Shown here: positions 44,205 to 52,050 of the stretch, piece after piece | How positions within the stretch are numbered: position 1 is the first letter of the stretch | Layout of the letters: each line of letters starts with the position of its first letter | Made by a program: the position numbers and the translations under genes | Notes under the pieces: generated by a model | Database searches by the model: none | Seen by the model: only the letters and a program-made list of their open reading frames with translations | What the model was told of the DNA's origin: nothing | NCBI RefSeq assembly: GCF_013416775.1 | Contig: NZ_SZVI01000009.1 | Location: 434,001-498,000, forward strand | DNA: 64,000 nucleotides | Reading direction: 5' to 3' | Source: Rhodoferax sp. BLA1 | GTDB taxonomy: Bacteria > Pseudomonadota > Gammaproteobacteria > Burkholderiales > Burkholderiaceae_C

Positions 44205-45203
44205 TTAGACGATCAAAAGCGACAGCAGCAACGCCACCCGTGCCTTGACCGGGGACAACCCCTGCGCGTGGGCAAATTCGCTCTGGGCAGTCGCCAACAC
44301 ACGGCCCCGGGCGCAGCGGGTGGAGCGCACCACCTTCACCCCTGCCTTGACGGCCTGGCGCAACGCCGCTTCCAGATCCTGGTGCATCGTGCCGTTGCCG
44401 GTGCCAGCCACCACCAGGCCACGCAGCGGCGCCACACCTTCACGTGGGCACAGCAAGGCATCCACCACCTCACCACCACAACCCGCGTAGTTCATCACAA
44501 TCTCGACGCGTGGCCAGTTTGTCGCATTTGGTATATCTTTGATAGCTATATGCCCTTTATCTAAAAGGGCTAGAGGCCAATTTCGTACTAATCTGAGTTG
44601 TCCTTCCTCGACATACCCGAGCGGACCCGCGTCGCCCGAGCTGAAAGCGTCGACCTTGTAGGTGTGCTCCTTTTGCACCTCCAGGCCGCTGTGCACCGTG
44701 CCCGCACACACCACCACAACGCCATGCGCGCCGGGCGTTAGCGCCACGGCCACCGCATCCATCAGGTTTTGTGGGCCATCCGGCGTCTGCGCCGAAGCGG
44801 GCCGCATGGCGCAGGTCAGCACCACGGGTTTGGCATGGATCAGCGCGGCTGGCAAAACGGCGTGTAAAAAATAAGCGGTTTCTTCCAGCGTGTCGGTGCC
44901 GTGGGTGATGACCACGCCACTCACATCGGCCTGCGCTAGGTGGTGAACCACCCGCTGCGCCAAGCTCAGCCAGATGTCGAACCGCATGTCCTTGCTGTCC
45001 ACCTGGGCCACCTGCTCACTGATCAATTCATGGCCAGACAACACACCACCTAGAGCGGGCACAGCGTCCAGCAATTGGGCCACACCCACCTGGGCTGCGG
45101 TGTAACCAATGTTGTCAGCCGCGTTGCTAGCGGTGCCCGCGATGGTGCCACCGGTGCCCAGCACCACCATTTTTTTGGAAATTAATTCAGATACCACTTG
45201 CAC
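44205..45203 (-). CDS. L-asparaginase (type I/II superfamily)
   Basis: A 332-residue amidohydrolase: first catalytic Thr in VLGTGGTIAGTAS, second in VVITHGTDTLEETAYF, with AMRPASAQTPDGPQNL following. No signal peptide, so cytoplasmic. Starts with GTG 45203, or possibly ATG 45170. The region NWPLALLDKGHIAIKDI (about residues 204-221) is encoded by an inserted full palindromic repeat and falls where homologues have a variable loop between LRLVR and WPRVEIVMNY. The promoter overlaps that of lexA. Confidence 0.92.
   Translation of the reverse strand: MQVVSELISKKMVVLGTGGTIAGTASNAADNIGYTAAQVGVAQLLDAVPALGGVLSGHELISEQVAQVDSKDMRFDIWLSLAQRVVHHLAQADVSGVVITHGTDTLEETAYFLHAVLPAALIHAKPVVLTCAMRPASAQTPDGPQNLMDAVAVALTPGAHGVVVVCAGTVHSGLEVQKEHTYKVDAFSSGDAGPLGYVEEGQLRLVRNWPLALLDKGHIAIKDIPNATNWPRVEIVMNYAGCGGEVVDALLCPREGVAPLRGLVVAGTGNGTMHQDLEAALRQAVKAGVKVVRSTRCARGRVLATAQSEFAHAQGLSPVKARVALLLSLLIV
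44538..44592 (+). repeat. Full palindromic repeat inserted in the asparaginase gene
   Basis: TTTGATAGCTATATGCCCTT, spacer TATCTA, AAAGGGCTAGAGGCCAATTT. It is nearly identical to the intergenic copy at 22265 and is read through in frame on the minus strand. Confidence 0.85.
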
Positions 45204-45214
45204 ACTTTCAAAAA

Positions 45215-45249
45215 CTGATTAAAAATACAGTTACTGGATAAGAAAACAG
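45215..45249 (+). promoter_or_regulatory. Two tandem LexA boxes
   Basis: CTGATTAAAAATACAG (45215-45230) and CTGGATAAGAAAACAG (45234-45249) both fit CTG-N10-CAG, spaced as in the E. coli lexA promoter. They allow LexA to repress its own gene and possibly the divergent asparaginase gene. Confidence 0.85.
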
Positions 45250-45270
45250 TACCACCCACAAGGAGTCAGC

Positions 45271-45945
45271 ATGCTCACCCGTCCCAAACTGACCGACCGC
45301 CAGCAACAGATCCTGGATCTTATCCAGAGTGCCATCACACGCACAGGTGCCCCACCTACACGCGCCGAGATCGCCGCAGAGCTGGGTTTTAAGTCCGCCA
45401 ACGCCGCCGAAGAGCATTTGCAGGCACTGGCCCGCAAGGGCGCCATCGAGCTGGTCAGCGGTACCTCACGCGGCATCCGGCTGCGCAGTGATGACTTGCG
45501 CTCCATCAACGAGTCGCGCAACGCCCAGTTTGCAGCCCCACTGGCAGCGCTGGCGCAGTTGGCATTGCCGCTGATTGGTAGGGTGGCGGCTGGTTCACCG
45601 ATCCTCGCGCAAGAACATGTGGACAGAACCTATTACGTCGAGAACAGCCTGTTCCAGCGCAAACCCGACTACCTGCTCAAGGTGCGCGGTATGTCCATGC
45701 GCGATGCAGGCATCATGGACGGTGACTTGCTCGCAGTACAAACCACCCGCGACGCTAAAAACGGTCAGATCGTGGTGGCGCGTTTGGGTGAAGAGGTCAC
45801 CGTCAAACGTTTCATGCGCAACAAAAACATCATCGAACTGCACCCTGAAAACCCGGACTACCAGACCATTGTGGTTGAACCCGGTGAGCCGTTCGAGATT
45901 GAAGGCCTGGCCGTGGGCCTGATCCGCAACACCATGCTGATGTGA
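45271..45945 (+). CDS. lexA: SOS response repressor LexA
   Basis: A 224-residue repressor-protease. Winged helix with [16 protein letters not shown] and [25 protein letters not shown] (recognition helix), cleavage site in RVAAGSPI (Ala-Gly), catalytic Ser in [14 protein letters not shown] and Lys in [10 protein letters not shown]. Two LexA boxes sit just upstream. A small gene follows at 46002. Confidence 0.98.
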   Translation: MLTRPKLTDRQQQILDLIQSAITRTGAPPTRAEIAAELGFKSANAAEEHLQALARKGAIELVSGTSRGIRLRSDDLRSINESRNAQFAAPLAALAQLALPLIGRVAAGSPILAQEHVDRTYYVENSLFQRKPDYLLKVRGMSMRDAGIMDGDLLAVQTTRDAKNGQIVVARLGEEVTVKRFMRNKNIIELHPENPDYQTIVVEPGEPFEIEGLAVGLIRNTMLM

Positions 45946-46001
45946 ACCCGCTCCACCACCCTGCCCTTCACCCCTGAACCACCCCTGTGAAAGCCCGCAC
46001 C

Positions 46002-46349
46002 ATGAACCACGCATCCACCACGTCGTCTGTTTTGCAATCGTTCAAGGTGCTTTGGCAGTGGCTGATGGCCAAGCCTGGGCAGCCGCTGCCATGGGTATCC
46101 AAGCCAGGCGCTACCTCAGACGAGGCGACTGCACCCAGCAGGACAGATGCCAGCGCTCTGGACAAACCCACCTACACCTCGGAGGCCCACAAGCTACCGG
46201 TTCGGTCCAGTCGGCCGGTACGGGTGCTGCAGGTGATGGAGTCTGGCCAAAACCCTAATCAGTCAGGACGTTTGCGGATTTCCGGGCGCATGGCCGACGT
46301 GTGTGCCGAACTTGACCGGCTGGCAGCACGTGAGGCACTGCAACACTGA
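46002..46349 (+). CDS. 115-aa protein of unknown function downstream of lexA
   Basis: Starts MNHASTTSSVLQSFK; an in-frame GTG lies 15 bases upstream. The middle is Pro/Ser-rich and probably disordered; the end is better ordered: RVLQVMESGQNPNQSGRLRISGRMADVCAELDRLAA. I recall similar short proteins in beta-proteobacteria without a function. 56 bp after lexA, so it may be SOS-induced with it. Confidence 0.7.
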   Translation: MNHASTTSSVLQSFKVLWQWLMAKPGQPLPWVSKPGATSDEATAPSRTDASALDKPTYTSEAHKLPVRSSRPVRVLQVMESGQNPNQSGRLRISGRMADVCAELDRLAAREALQH

Positions 46350-46454
46350 AATCAGGCAATCAGGCACCCGGCGCTGTTGGTCGGGTGGGTAAAAGTTGGT
46401 AATTCTGGCAGGCAGCTTTGGTCTGCCTGATCTCGCCAAGGCACAATCGGCAGC

Positions 46455-47462
46455 ATGAATATTGTGATTTTGGACGACTATCAGGATGTGGTGCGCAAGC
46501 TGGCGTGTGCTGCCAAGCTGGAAACGTTTCAGGCCAAGGTGTACACCAACACCGTCAAAGGACTGGGGCAATTGACCGTCAGGCTCAAAGACGCTGATGT
46601 GATCGTGCTCAACCGCGAGCGCACCCATTTGCCCCGTGCGGTGATTGAAAAGCTGCCCAAGCTCAAGCTGGTGGCACAAACTGGTCGGGTTGGCCCGCAT
46701 CTGGATGTCAGTGCGTGCACCGAGCGCGGTATTGCAGTCGCAGAGGGCACCGGCTCGCCGGTGGCACCCGCCGAGCTCGCTTGGGCCTTGATCATGGCGG
46801 CCATGCGGCGCCTGCCGCATTACATTGGCAACCTCAAACATGGCGCGTGGCAACAATCGGGCTTGAAGTCCAGCGCCATGCCGATCAATTTTGGTCTTGG
46901 CGTCACCTTGAAAGGCCGCACGCTTGGCATCTGGGGTTATGGCCGCATTGGCCAGTTGGTGGCGGGTTACGGGCGCGCGTTTGGCATGCGGGTGCTGATC
47001 TGGGGCCGGGCGCCTTCGCGGGAGCGCGCCGTGCTCGACGGATTTGAGGTCACCAGCACCCGGGAAGAGCTGTTTGAGCAATGTGATGTGTTGTCTCTGC
47101 ACCTGCGCCTGAACGAGGAGACCGCTGGCGTGATCAGCGCAGAAGACTTGGCCAGAATGAAACCGACCGCGCTGCTGGTCAACATCTCACGCGCCGAACT
47201 GATACAGCCCGATGCACTGCTGGGGGCACTCAATCGAGGTCGCCCCGGCATGGCCGCTGTGGATGTCTACGAGTCTGAGCCGATTCTGCAAGGCCACGCT
47301 TTATTGCGCCTGGAAAATTGTGTGTGTACACCGCATATCGGTTATGTCGAGCTTGACAGTTACGAGATGTATTTTGGTGCCGCGTTCGACAATGTGGTGA
47401 ACTTCATCAAGGGGCGCCCCACCAACATCGTGAATCCCGGCGCGCTGCAGGTCAGGCGTTGA
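46455..47462 (+). CDS. D-isomer-specific 2-hydroxyacid dehydrogenase family protein
   Basis: A 335-residue NAD-dependent dehydrogenase. NAD motif LGIWGYGRIGQLVAGYG, catalytic Arg in NISRAELIQ, Glu in DVYESEPIL, His in CTPHIGYVE. The N-terminal part (QTGRVGPHLDVSACTERGI) resembles phosphoglycerate dehydrogenase-like members, but there is no regulatory ACT domain; length excludes SerA proper. Substrate undetermined. Confidence 0.88.
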   Translation: MNIVILDDYQDVVRKLACAAKLETFQAKVYTNTVKGLGQLTVRLKDADVIVLNRERTHLPRAVIEKLPKLKLVAQTGRVGPHLDVSACTERGIAVAEGTGSPVAPAELAWALIMAAMRRLPHYIGNLKHGAWQQSGLKSSAMPINFGLGVTLKGRTLGIWGYGRIGQLVAGYGRAFGMRVLIWGRAPSRERAVLDGFEVTSTREELFEQCDVLSLHLRLNEETAGVISAEDLARMKPTALLVNISRAELIQPDALLGALNRGRPGMAAVDVYESEPILQGHALLRLENCVCTPHIGYVELDSYEMYFGAAFDNVVNFIKGRPTNIVNPGALQVRR

Positions 47463-47468
47463 GCATCT

Positions 47469-47493
47469 GCACAGTCGCTTTGCCCGACTGTGC
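47469..47493 (+). terminator. Hairpin after the dehydrogenase gene
   Basis: GCACAGTCG pairs perfectly with CGACTGTGC around a 7-nt loop, 6 bp after the stop; no U-run. The rest of 47494-47730 shows no gene. Confidence 0.4.
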
Positions 47494-47730
47494 CAAACTG
47501 CCGATTCAAAAAAAAAGAAGGAACACGGACACAGCGTCTTTAAAAAATGCTGTTGTGCTAGCAGGCCAAAGTCACGCAGAATATCCCTGCGCCGTTGTGA
47601 CATCGGGGCCAGACTGAAGCAGAACACACTGAAAACATCGATTTGTGTTGCTGCGGTTTGAACCACACCGATTTGCGGCACAGCTATTGCTTACAGCCAT
47701 GCTTCGTTTCTTCTATTTTCGGAGTACCCA

Positions 47731-49353
47731 ATGAAATTTGAGTTATTGATGCGCCGCCTGAGCATCCGCCTGCGTATGTGGGGTGCTATCGGCATGGTGA
47801 GTACCGCACTGTGTCTGATTGGCGGCATCGGCATCGCTGCTCAGTTGTATGCCAACAACATCACCGTCCATCTGGTCACCCGTGACGTGACCTCCATGAC
47901 TGAGGTGGGGCGTCTGCAACAGGCCATGCGTGATTTGCGCATCAACGAAAAAGACATGGTGATCCAGTATGAAAACTCGGTCGAAGCCTCCAAGCACAAG
48001 GAAGCCTGGACTGCGGCTTATGCACAAATCGAAAAGTCTGCGCAAACACTGTCCCCTTTACTTCCTGAAGAGGAACAACGCCAACAGTTAACGGTGATCC
48101 TGAATGACATGCAGCTGTTCAAAACCGAGTTTGCCCCGATGGCGGCACAACTTGAAAACATGGGTTTCCCATCTGCACAGGTCGCAGCGGCCACCATTGG
48201 AAAACTTCAACCCATCATTGACCGTGCCAATGCCAGCCTCACCGCATTGGCCGCAGAACTTCAAACTGCCACAGAAACCAACCAGCAACAACTGCAGGTA
48301 ACCCTGAACAAGGTGATCTGGTTGATCGTTGGTATGACGCTGTTGGTGCTGATCATCATCATTCCGCTGACGCTGGCCAACATGAATTCGATCTGCCACC
48401 CGATTGACCAGGCCGAACGTATGGCGCGCGCCATCGCCACGGGAGACTTGACAAGACAGCAAATCGATACCGGAGGAAACGACGAAACCACGCACCTGCT
48501 GGTGTCTTTGTCTGACATGCAGACCGCACTCACCCAATTGGTTGGACAAGTGCGCAACACCACCGACAGCATCGCGACCGCCAGCGCTGAAATCGCCAGT
48601 GGCAACCAGGATTTAAGTGTCAGAACCGAACTGACTGCCAACCAGTTGCAGCAATCAGCGTCCAGCATGGACCAACTCACGGCCACGGTGCGCCAATCAG
48701 CGCAAGCCTCACAACAAGCCAACCAACTGGCGGCCTCCGCTGGTCAGGTAGCGGCTCGCGGCGGCCAGGTGGTTGCGCAAGTGGTCAGTACCATGAACGA
48801 CATCCAGGCCAGCTCCAGAAAGATCAGCGACATCATCAGCGTCATTGATGGCATCGCTTTTCAGACCAACATCCTGGCGTTGAATGCAGCCGTCGAAGCC
48901 GCACGAGCGGGAGAACAAGGACGCGGCTTTGCGGTGGTTGCCAGTGAGGTCCGCAGCCTGGCCGGGCGCTCGGCGGAGGCGGCCAAAGAAATCAAAGGAC
49001 TGATTGGCGCCAGTGTGGAACGCATTGACGCTGGCACGCGCCTGGTCACCGATGCCGGTCACACCATGGAAGACATCGTCGCTTCTGTTCAGCGCGTGAC
49101 CGACATCATGGCTGACATATCGAGGTCGTCGTCAGAACAGGACCGCGAAATCCAAGGCGTCAATGCGGCTGTTGCCAATCTGGATGAGATGACACAACAG
49201 AATGCCGCCTTGGTGGAGCAATCTGCTGCAGCGGCACAAAGCATGCGTGAACAGGCACAAGTCCTGTCCACGCTGGTGGCCACGTTCAAATTGAACGACG
49301 TCACCCAGGACACGCCCCGACTGGTTGGATCACCAACCCTGCTGACCATGTGA
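47731..49353 (+). CDS. Methyl-accepting chemotaxis protein with four-helix-type sensor
   Basis: A 540-residue receptor: TM1 ~18-38 ([20 protein letters not shown]), helical periplasmic domain (~40-190), TM2 ~193-215 ([18 protein letters not shown]), HAMP, tip [23 protein letters not shown]. The tail ends [10 protein letters not shown] with no CheR pentapeptide. GGAG eight bases before the ATG. Confidence 0.93.
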   Translation: MKFELLMRRLSIRLRMWGAIGMVSTALCLIGGIGIAAQLYANNITVHLVTRDVTSMTEVGRLQQAMRDLRINEKDMVIQYENSVEASKHKEAWTAAYAQIEKSAQTLSPLLPEEEQRQQLTVILNDMQLFKTEFAPMAAQLENMGFPSAQVAAATIGKLQPIIDRANASLTALAAELQTATETNQQQLQVTLNKVIWLIVGMTLLVLIIIIPLTLANMNSICHPIDQAERMARAIATGDLTRQQIDTGGNDETTHLLVSLSDMQTALTQLVGQVRNTTDSIATASAEIASGNQDLSVRTELTANQLQQSASSMDQLTATVRQSAQASQQANQLAASAGQVAARGGQVVAQVVSTMNDIQASSRKISDIISVIDGIAFQTNILALNAAVEAARAGEQGRGFAVVASEVRSLAGRSAEAAKEIKGLIGASVERIDAGTRLVTDAGHTMEDIVASVQRVTDIMADISRSSSEQDREIQGVNAAVANLDEMTQQNAALVEQSAAAAQSMREQAQVLSTLVATFKLNDVTQDTPRLVGSPTLLTM

Positions 49354-49369
49354 GACAGTGGCTCAGGAA

Positions 49370-49399
49370 CTGAGCGCCACTGAACCCAGTGACGCTCAG
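49370..49399. terminator. Strong hairpin between convergent chemoreceptor and HD-GYP genes
   Basis: CTGAGCG-c-CACTG (49370-49382) pairs with CAGTG-a-CGCTCAG (49387-49399), one mismatch, 4-nt loop; no clear U-run on either side. Confidence 0.5.
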
Positions 49400-49412
49400 C
49401 AGTCAGACAACC

Positions 49413-50657
49413 TTAACGTGACACATGTCTGAGCCCTGACCACAACGCATTGAGGTCCAGAAAGTTCCACTGAGCCGGGTCTTCACGGTTGACGATCTTC
49501 TCTTGCGTCGACGGGTGCGACAAGTCAATCACGCTGGGCACAATGCGCATATTGGATTTGGTGGAGAAAAAGGCCTTGATGACGGGCATGGTCAGTGACT
49601 TAGGTGACTGCTCGATCACCACACCAATGCGTCCGGACTTCAATCGAACCAGTGAGCCCACCGGATAAATGCCCATACTTTTGACAAACGCCTGAAACAC
49701 CTTGGGGTCAAAGTGTCCGGCCCACTCGGCCATGCGGCGCAAGGACTCGGCCGGATCCCAGCCTGATTTGTAAGGTCGGTTGGAAGTGATGGCATCGTAA
49801 ACGTCACACACCGCCGCCATCTTGGCATACAGGCTGATGTTTTCACCGTTTAACCCTTCAGGATAGCCACTGCCATCTATTTTTTCGTGATGATGGAGCA
49901 CCACGTCCAGTGACACGGCATCCACAGCACTGCTGGCGGTGAGTATTTTGTAACCCTCAGCAGGATGGGAGCGCATGACGTCAAACTCAGCATCAGTCAA
50001 CTTGCCAGGTTTGTTGAGCACCTTGGTCGGCATGGCGACCTTGCCCATGTCATGCAGCAGGCCAGCCATGCCGCACAGTCGTGTCTGCGTGTCATCCAAA
50101 CCCATCTGCTTGGCCAAAGCCACCATCATGGCGCACACCGCCACCGAATGCATGTAGGTGTAATCATCAGCCGTTTTGAGACGAGCCAGGCTGATAATCG
50201 CCCCAGGGTTGCGCGCGATTGAGGCAGAAATGTCTTCAACCAGCTGCAGAGCCCCCCCCACGTCGACAGCTCTGCCCATGCGGGCCTCCTGAAACATGGA
50301 GACCACAGCAGCTTTGGAGCGTTGGCAAATGAGCGCGGCACGCTCCAACTCTTGGCTCGCTGGTACGGTGATGGGATGGGAGGGCGCTGGGGGCGATTGC
50401 TCAATGATGGATTGTTTGGCAACAGGCACTGAGAACGCCTCTTGCCCAATGTCGATCATCGCGCCAAGGGACACGTCCAAGCCTTTGCTGCAATCGATCA
50501 TCACCTCTTTGACGCCGCTGGCCAAAATCAACTCAATGTCTTTTGGGTCCTTGAGCACAAACTCGGTACGCCAGAACGGATGATCTATCCAGGCGCCACA
50601 AAACTCCTTGAGGTGCATACCCAACTGGAGTTGATCAACTTGAATACGTTTAAGCAT
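49413..50657 (-). CDS. HD-GYP domain protein with DUF3391, probable c-di-GMP phosphodiesterase
   Basis: A 414-residue protein. N-terminal DUF3391 (residues ~1-120; LKRIQVDQLQLGMHL, FWRTEFVL), then HD-GYP (~150-330): YMHSVAVCAMMVALAKQMG, LLHDMGKVAMPTKVLNKPGKL, HHHEKIDGSGYPEGL and VCDVYDAITSNRPYK. The HD and GYP residues are intact, so hydrolysis of c-di-GMP is likely. Soluble, cytoplasmic. Second c-di-GMP enzyme in the window. Confidence 0.93.
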   Translation of the reverse strand: MLKRIQVDQLQLGMHLKEFCGAWIDHPFWRTEFVLKDPKDIELILASGVKEVMIDCSKGLDVSLGAMIDIGQEAFSVPVAKQSIIEQSPPAPSHPITVPASQELERAALICQRSKAAVVSMFQEARMGRAVDVGGALQLVEDISASIARNPGAIISLARLKTADDYTYMHSVAVCAMMVALAKQMGLDDTQTRLCGMAGLLHDMGKVAMPTKVLNKPGKLTDAEFDVMRSHPAEGYKILTASSAVDAVSLDVVLHHHEKIDGSGYPEGLNGENISLYAKMAAVCDVYDAITSNRPYKSGWDPAESLRRMAEWAGHFDPKVFQAFVKSMGIYPVGSLVRLKSGRIGVVIEQSPKSLTMPVIKAFFSTKSNMRIVPSVIDLSHPSTQEKIVNREDPAQWNFLDLNALWSGLRHVSR

Positions 50658-50857
50658 GTTTTGATGTTGTCAGCCTCCGCCCACCGTCGGAAAAAGCTGC
50701 GACAGCGCGACTCAACGCATCTGCCTTGCCAAAAGAGTTTGGCACAAACCTATCACCAACAACGGCCAACCAAGTCCCGTTTCGTGAATTTATTCGCAGA
50801 TGCTAGGTGCATATGAGGCTCCTAGCACAATGTCACACAGCCCTTGTGGAGGTCTGA

Positions 50858-51496
50858 CTAATGCAGATGACGGGGTTTACGCCCCCCGCCGTGGCCCATG
50901 CCACTGGAACCACCACCCGAACCGCGTGGCGGCTTACCCAGTTGCAAGGAGTTGACCAAGTCATCAAATCGCTGGCTAAACAGGCTATCGATGGCAGCAA
51001 CAACACCACCGAGCTCAGCGCCATCAAAGTGACGCTCCATCAGATTGACCACATCCTGCACCAACAAGTCACGTTGCACCTGCATGATGGAAGCCGGGTC
51101 TGGTCCAACAAACAGCATGACAAAGTCATCCCGTGACTCAGCATCCGAGGCGTCTTCTTCGTCGTCCTCGTCAAACTCTGTATCGTAAAAAGTCACCTCA
51201 ATGGCGGCGCCAGATTGCGCCACATCATTGAGGTTCATGCACATTTCATCCAACGCCTGACGAAAGTCGTCGTCACCTTCGACAGTCCAGCACATTTGCA
51301 ACAAATGCTCCTGGGAATCAAACTTGATACCGGGCTCATCTTCGTAAAAGCTGCCAGACGCTGCAACCAAAGATTTGGCACCCGCATATTTCCAAAGCGG
51401 CTTGAGTGCGTCCTGCAGATTGTCAAACGTCACATCGGTGCGTAAAGCCACCTGACCATGGACATGAATTTCAAAAGGGGCGTTATAACGTGCCAT
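50858..51496 (-). CDS. Acidic protein of unknown function, Burkholderiales type
   Basis: A 212-residue cytoplasmic protein: MARYNAPFEIHVHGQVALRTD at the start, an acidic stretch FDEDDEEDASDAES (about 105-125), then VVNLMERHFDGAELGGVV and a Gly/Ser/His-rich tail GSGGGSSGMGHGGG. I recall proteins of this shape in Burkholderiales with no assigned function. The tail could bind metal. It sits just before a tRNA gene. Confidence 0.8.
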   Translation of the reverse strand: MARYNAPFEIHVHGQVALRTDVTFDNLQDALKPLWKYAGAKSLVAASGSFYEDEPGIKFDSQEHLLQMCWTVEGDDDFRQALDEMCMNLNDVAQSGAAIEVTFYDTEFDEDDEEDASDAESRDDFVMLFVGPDPASIMQVQRDLLVQDVVNLMERHFDGAELGGVVAAIDSLFSQRFDDLVNSLQLGKPPRGSGGGSSGMGHGGGRKPRHLH

Positions 51497-51511
51497 AGAG
51501 CTGGAGTTTAG

Positions 51512-51605
51512 TGGTGCCCGAGACCGGAATCGAACCGGTACGCCCGTTATTCACGAAGCGGCGGATTTTAAGTCCGATGTGTCTACCTATTTCACCACTC
51601 GGGCA
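51512..51605 (-). tRNA. tRNA-Leu (TAA anticodon)
   Basis: Acceptor TGCCCGA pairs with TCGGGCA, encoded CCA end, long variable arm as in Leu tRNAs, anticodon loop CTTAAAA (TAA). T-arm GGTTCGATTCC. Confidence 0.95.
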
Positions 51606-51680
51606 CGGGTCTATTGTGAAACAAAAAAGCCCCGCACATGAAACTTGCGAGGCTTGCTTGAGCATTTTTGAGCCCGTATC

Positions 51681-51754
51681 TGGAGGCGCGACCCAGAGTC
51701 GAACTGGGCTAGACGGATTTGCAATCCGTTGCATAACCGATTTGCTATCGCGCC
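51681..51754 (-). tRNA. tRNA-Cys (GCA anticodon)
   Basis: GGCGCGA start, anticodon stem-loop CGGATTGCAAATCCG, end CGCGCCTCCA with encoded CCA; closely follows E. coli cysT. Confidence 0.95.
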
Positions 51755-51801
51755 AAAACTTTGACAAAAAAGGGAAGCGGCAGCTTCCCTTTTGAAATAT
51801 C

Positions 51802-51877
51802 TGGAGCGGGAAAAGAGTCTCGAACTCTCGACCTCAACCTTGGCAAGGTTGCGCTCTACCAACTGAGCTATTCCCGC
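51802..51877 (-). tRNA. tRNA-Gly (GCC anticodon), copy 1
   Basis: GCGGGAATAGCTCAGTTGG start, anticodon loop CTTGCCAAG, end TTCCCGCTCCA with encoded CCA. Confidence 0.96.
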
Positions 51878-51912
51878 AAGAATGCAAACCTAAGTTCACA
51901 TCAAATAAAACC

Positions 51913-51988
51913 TGGAGCGGGAAAAGAGTCTCGAACTCTCGACCTCAACCTTGGCAAGGTTGCGCTCTACCAACTGAGCTATTCCCGC
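51913..51988 (-). tRNA. tRNA-Gly (GCC anticodon), copy 2
   Basis: The 76-nt sequence is identical to the copy at 51802-51877; the two form a tandem pair 35 bp apart. Confidence 0.96.
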
Positions 51989-51992
51989 GTTG

Positions 51993-52025
51993 CAAGCCCA
52001 TTAGTATAAGATAAAAATGGGCTTG
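51993..52025 (-). terminator. Hairpin between lon and the tRNA cluster
   Basis: CAAGCCCAT (51993-52001) pairs with ATGGGCTTG (52017-52025) around an AT-rich loop; may terminate lon or separate it from the tRNA transcript. Confidence 0.45.
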
Positions 52026-52050
52026 TTTGATCTAAAAATTAAAAACTTTG

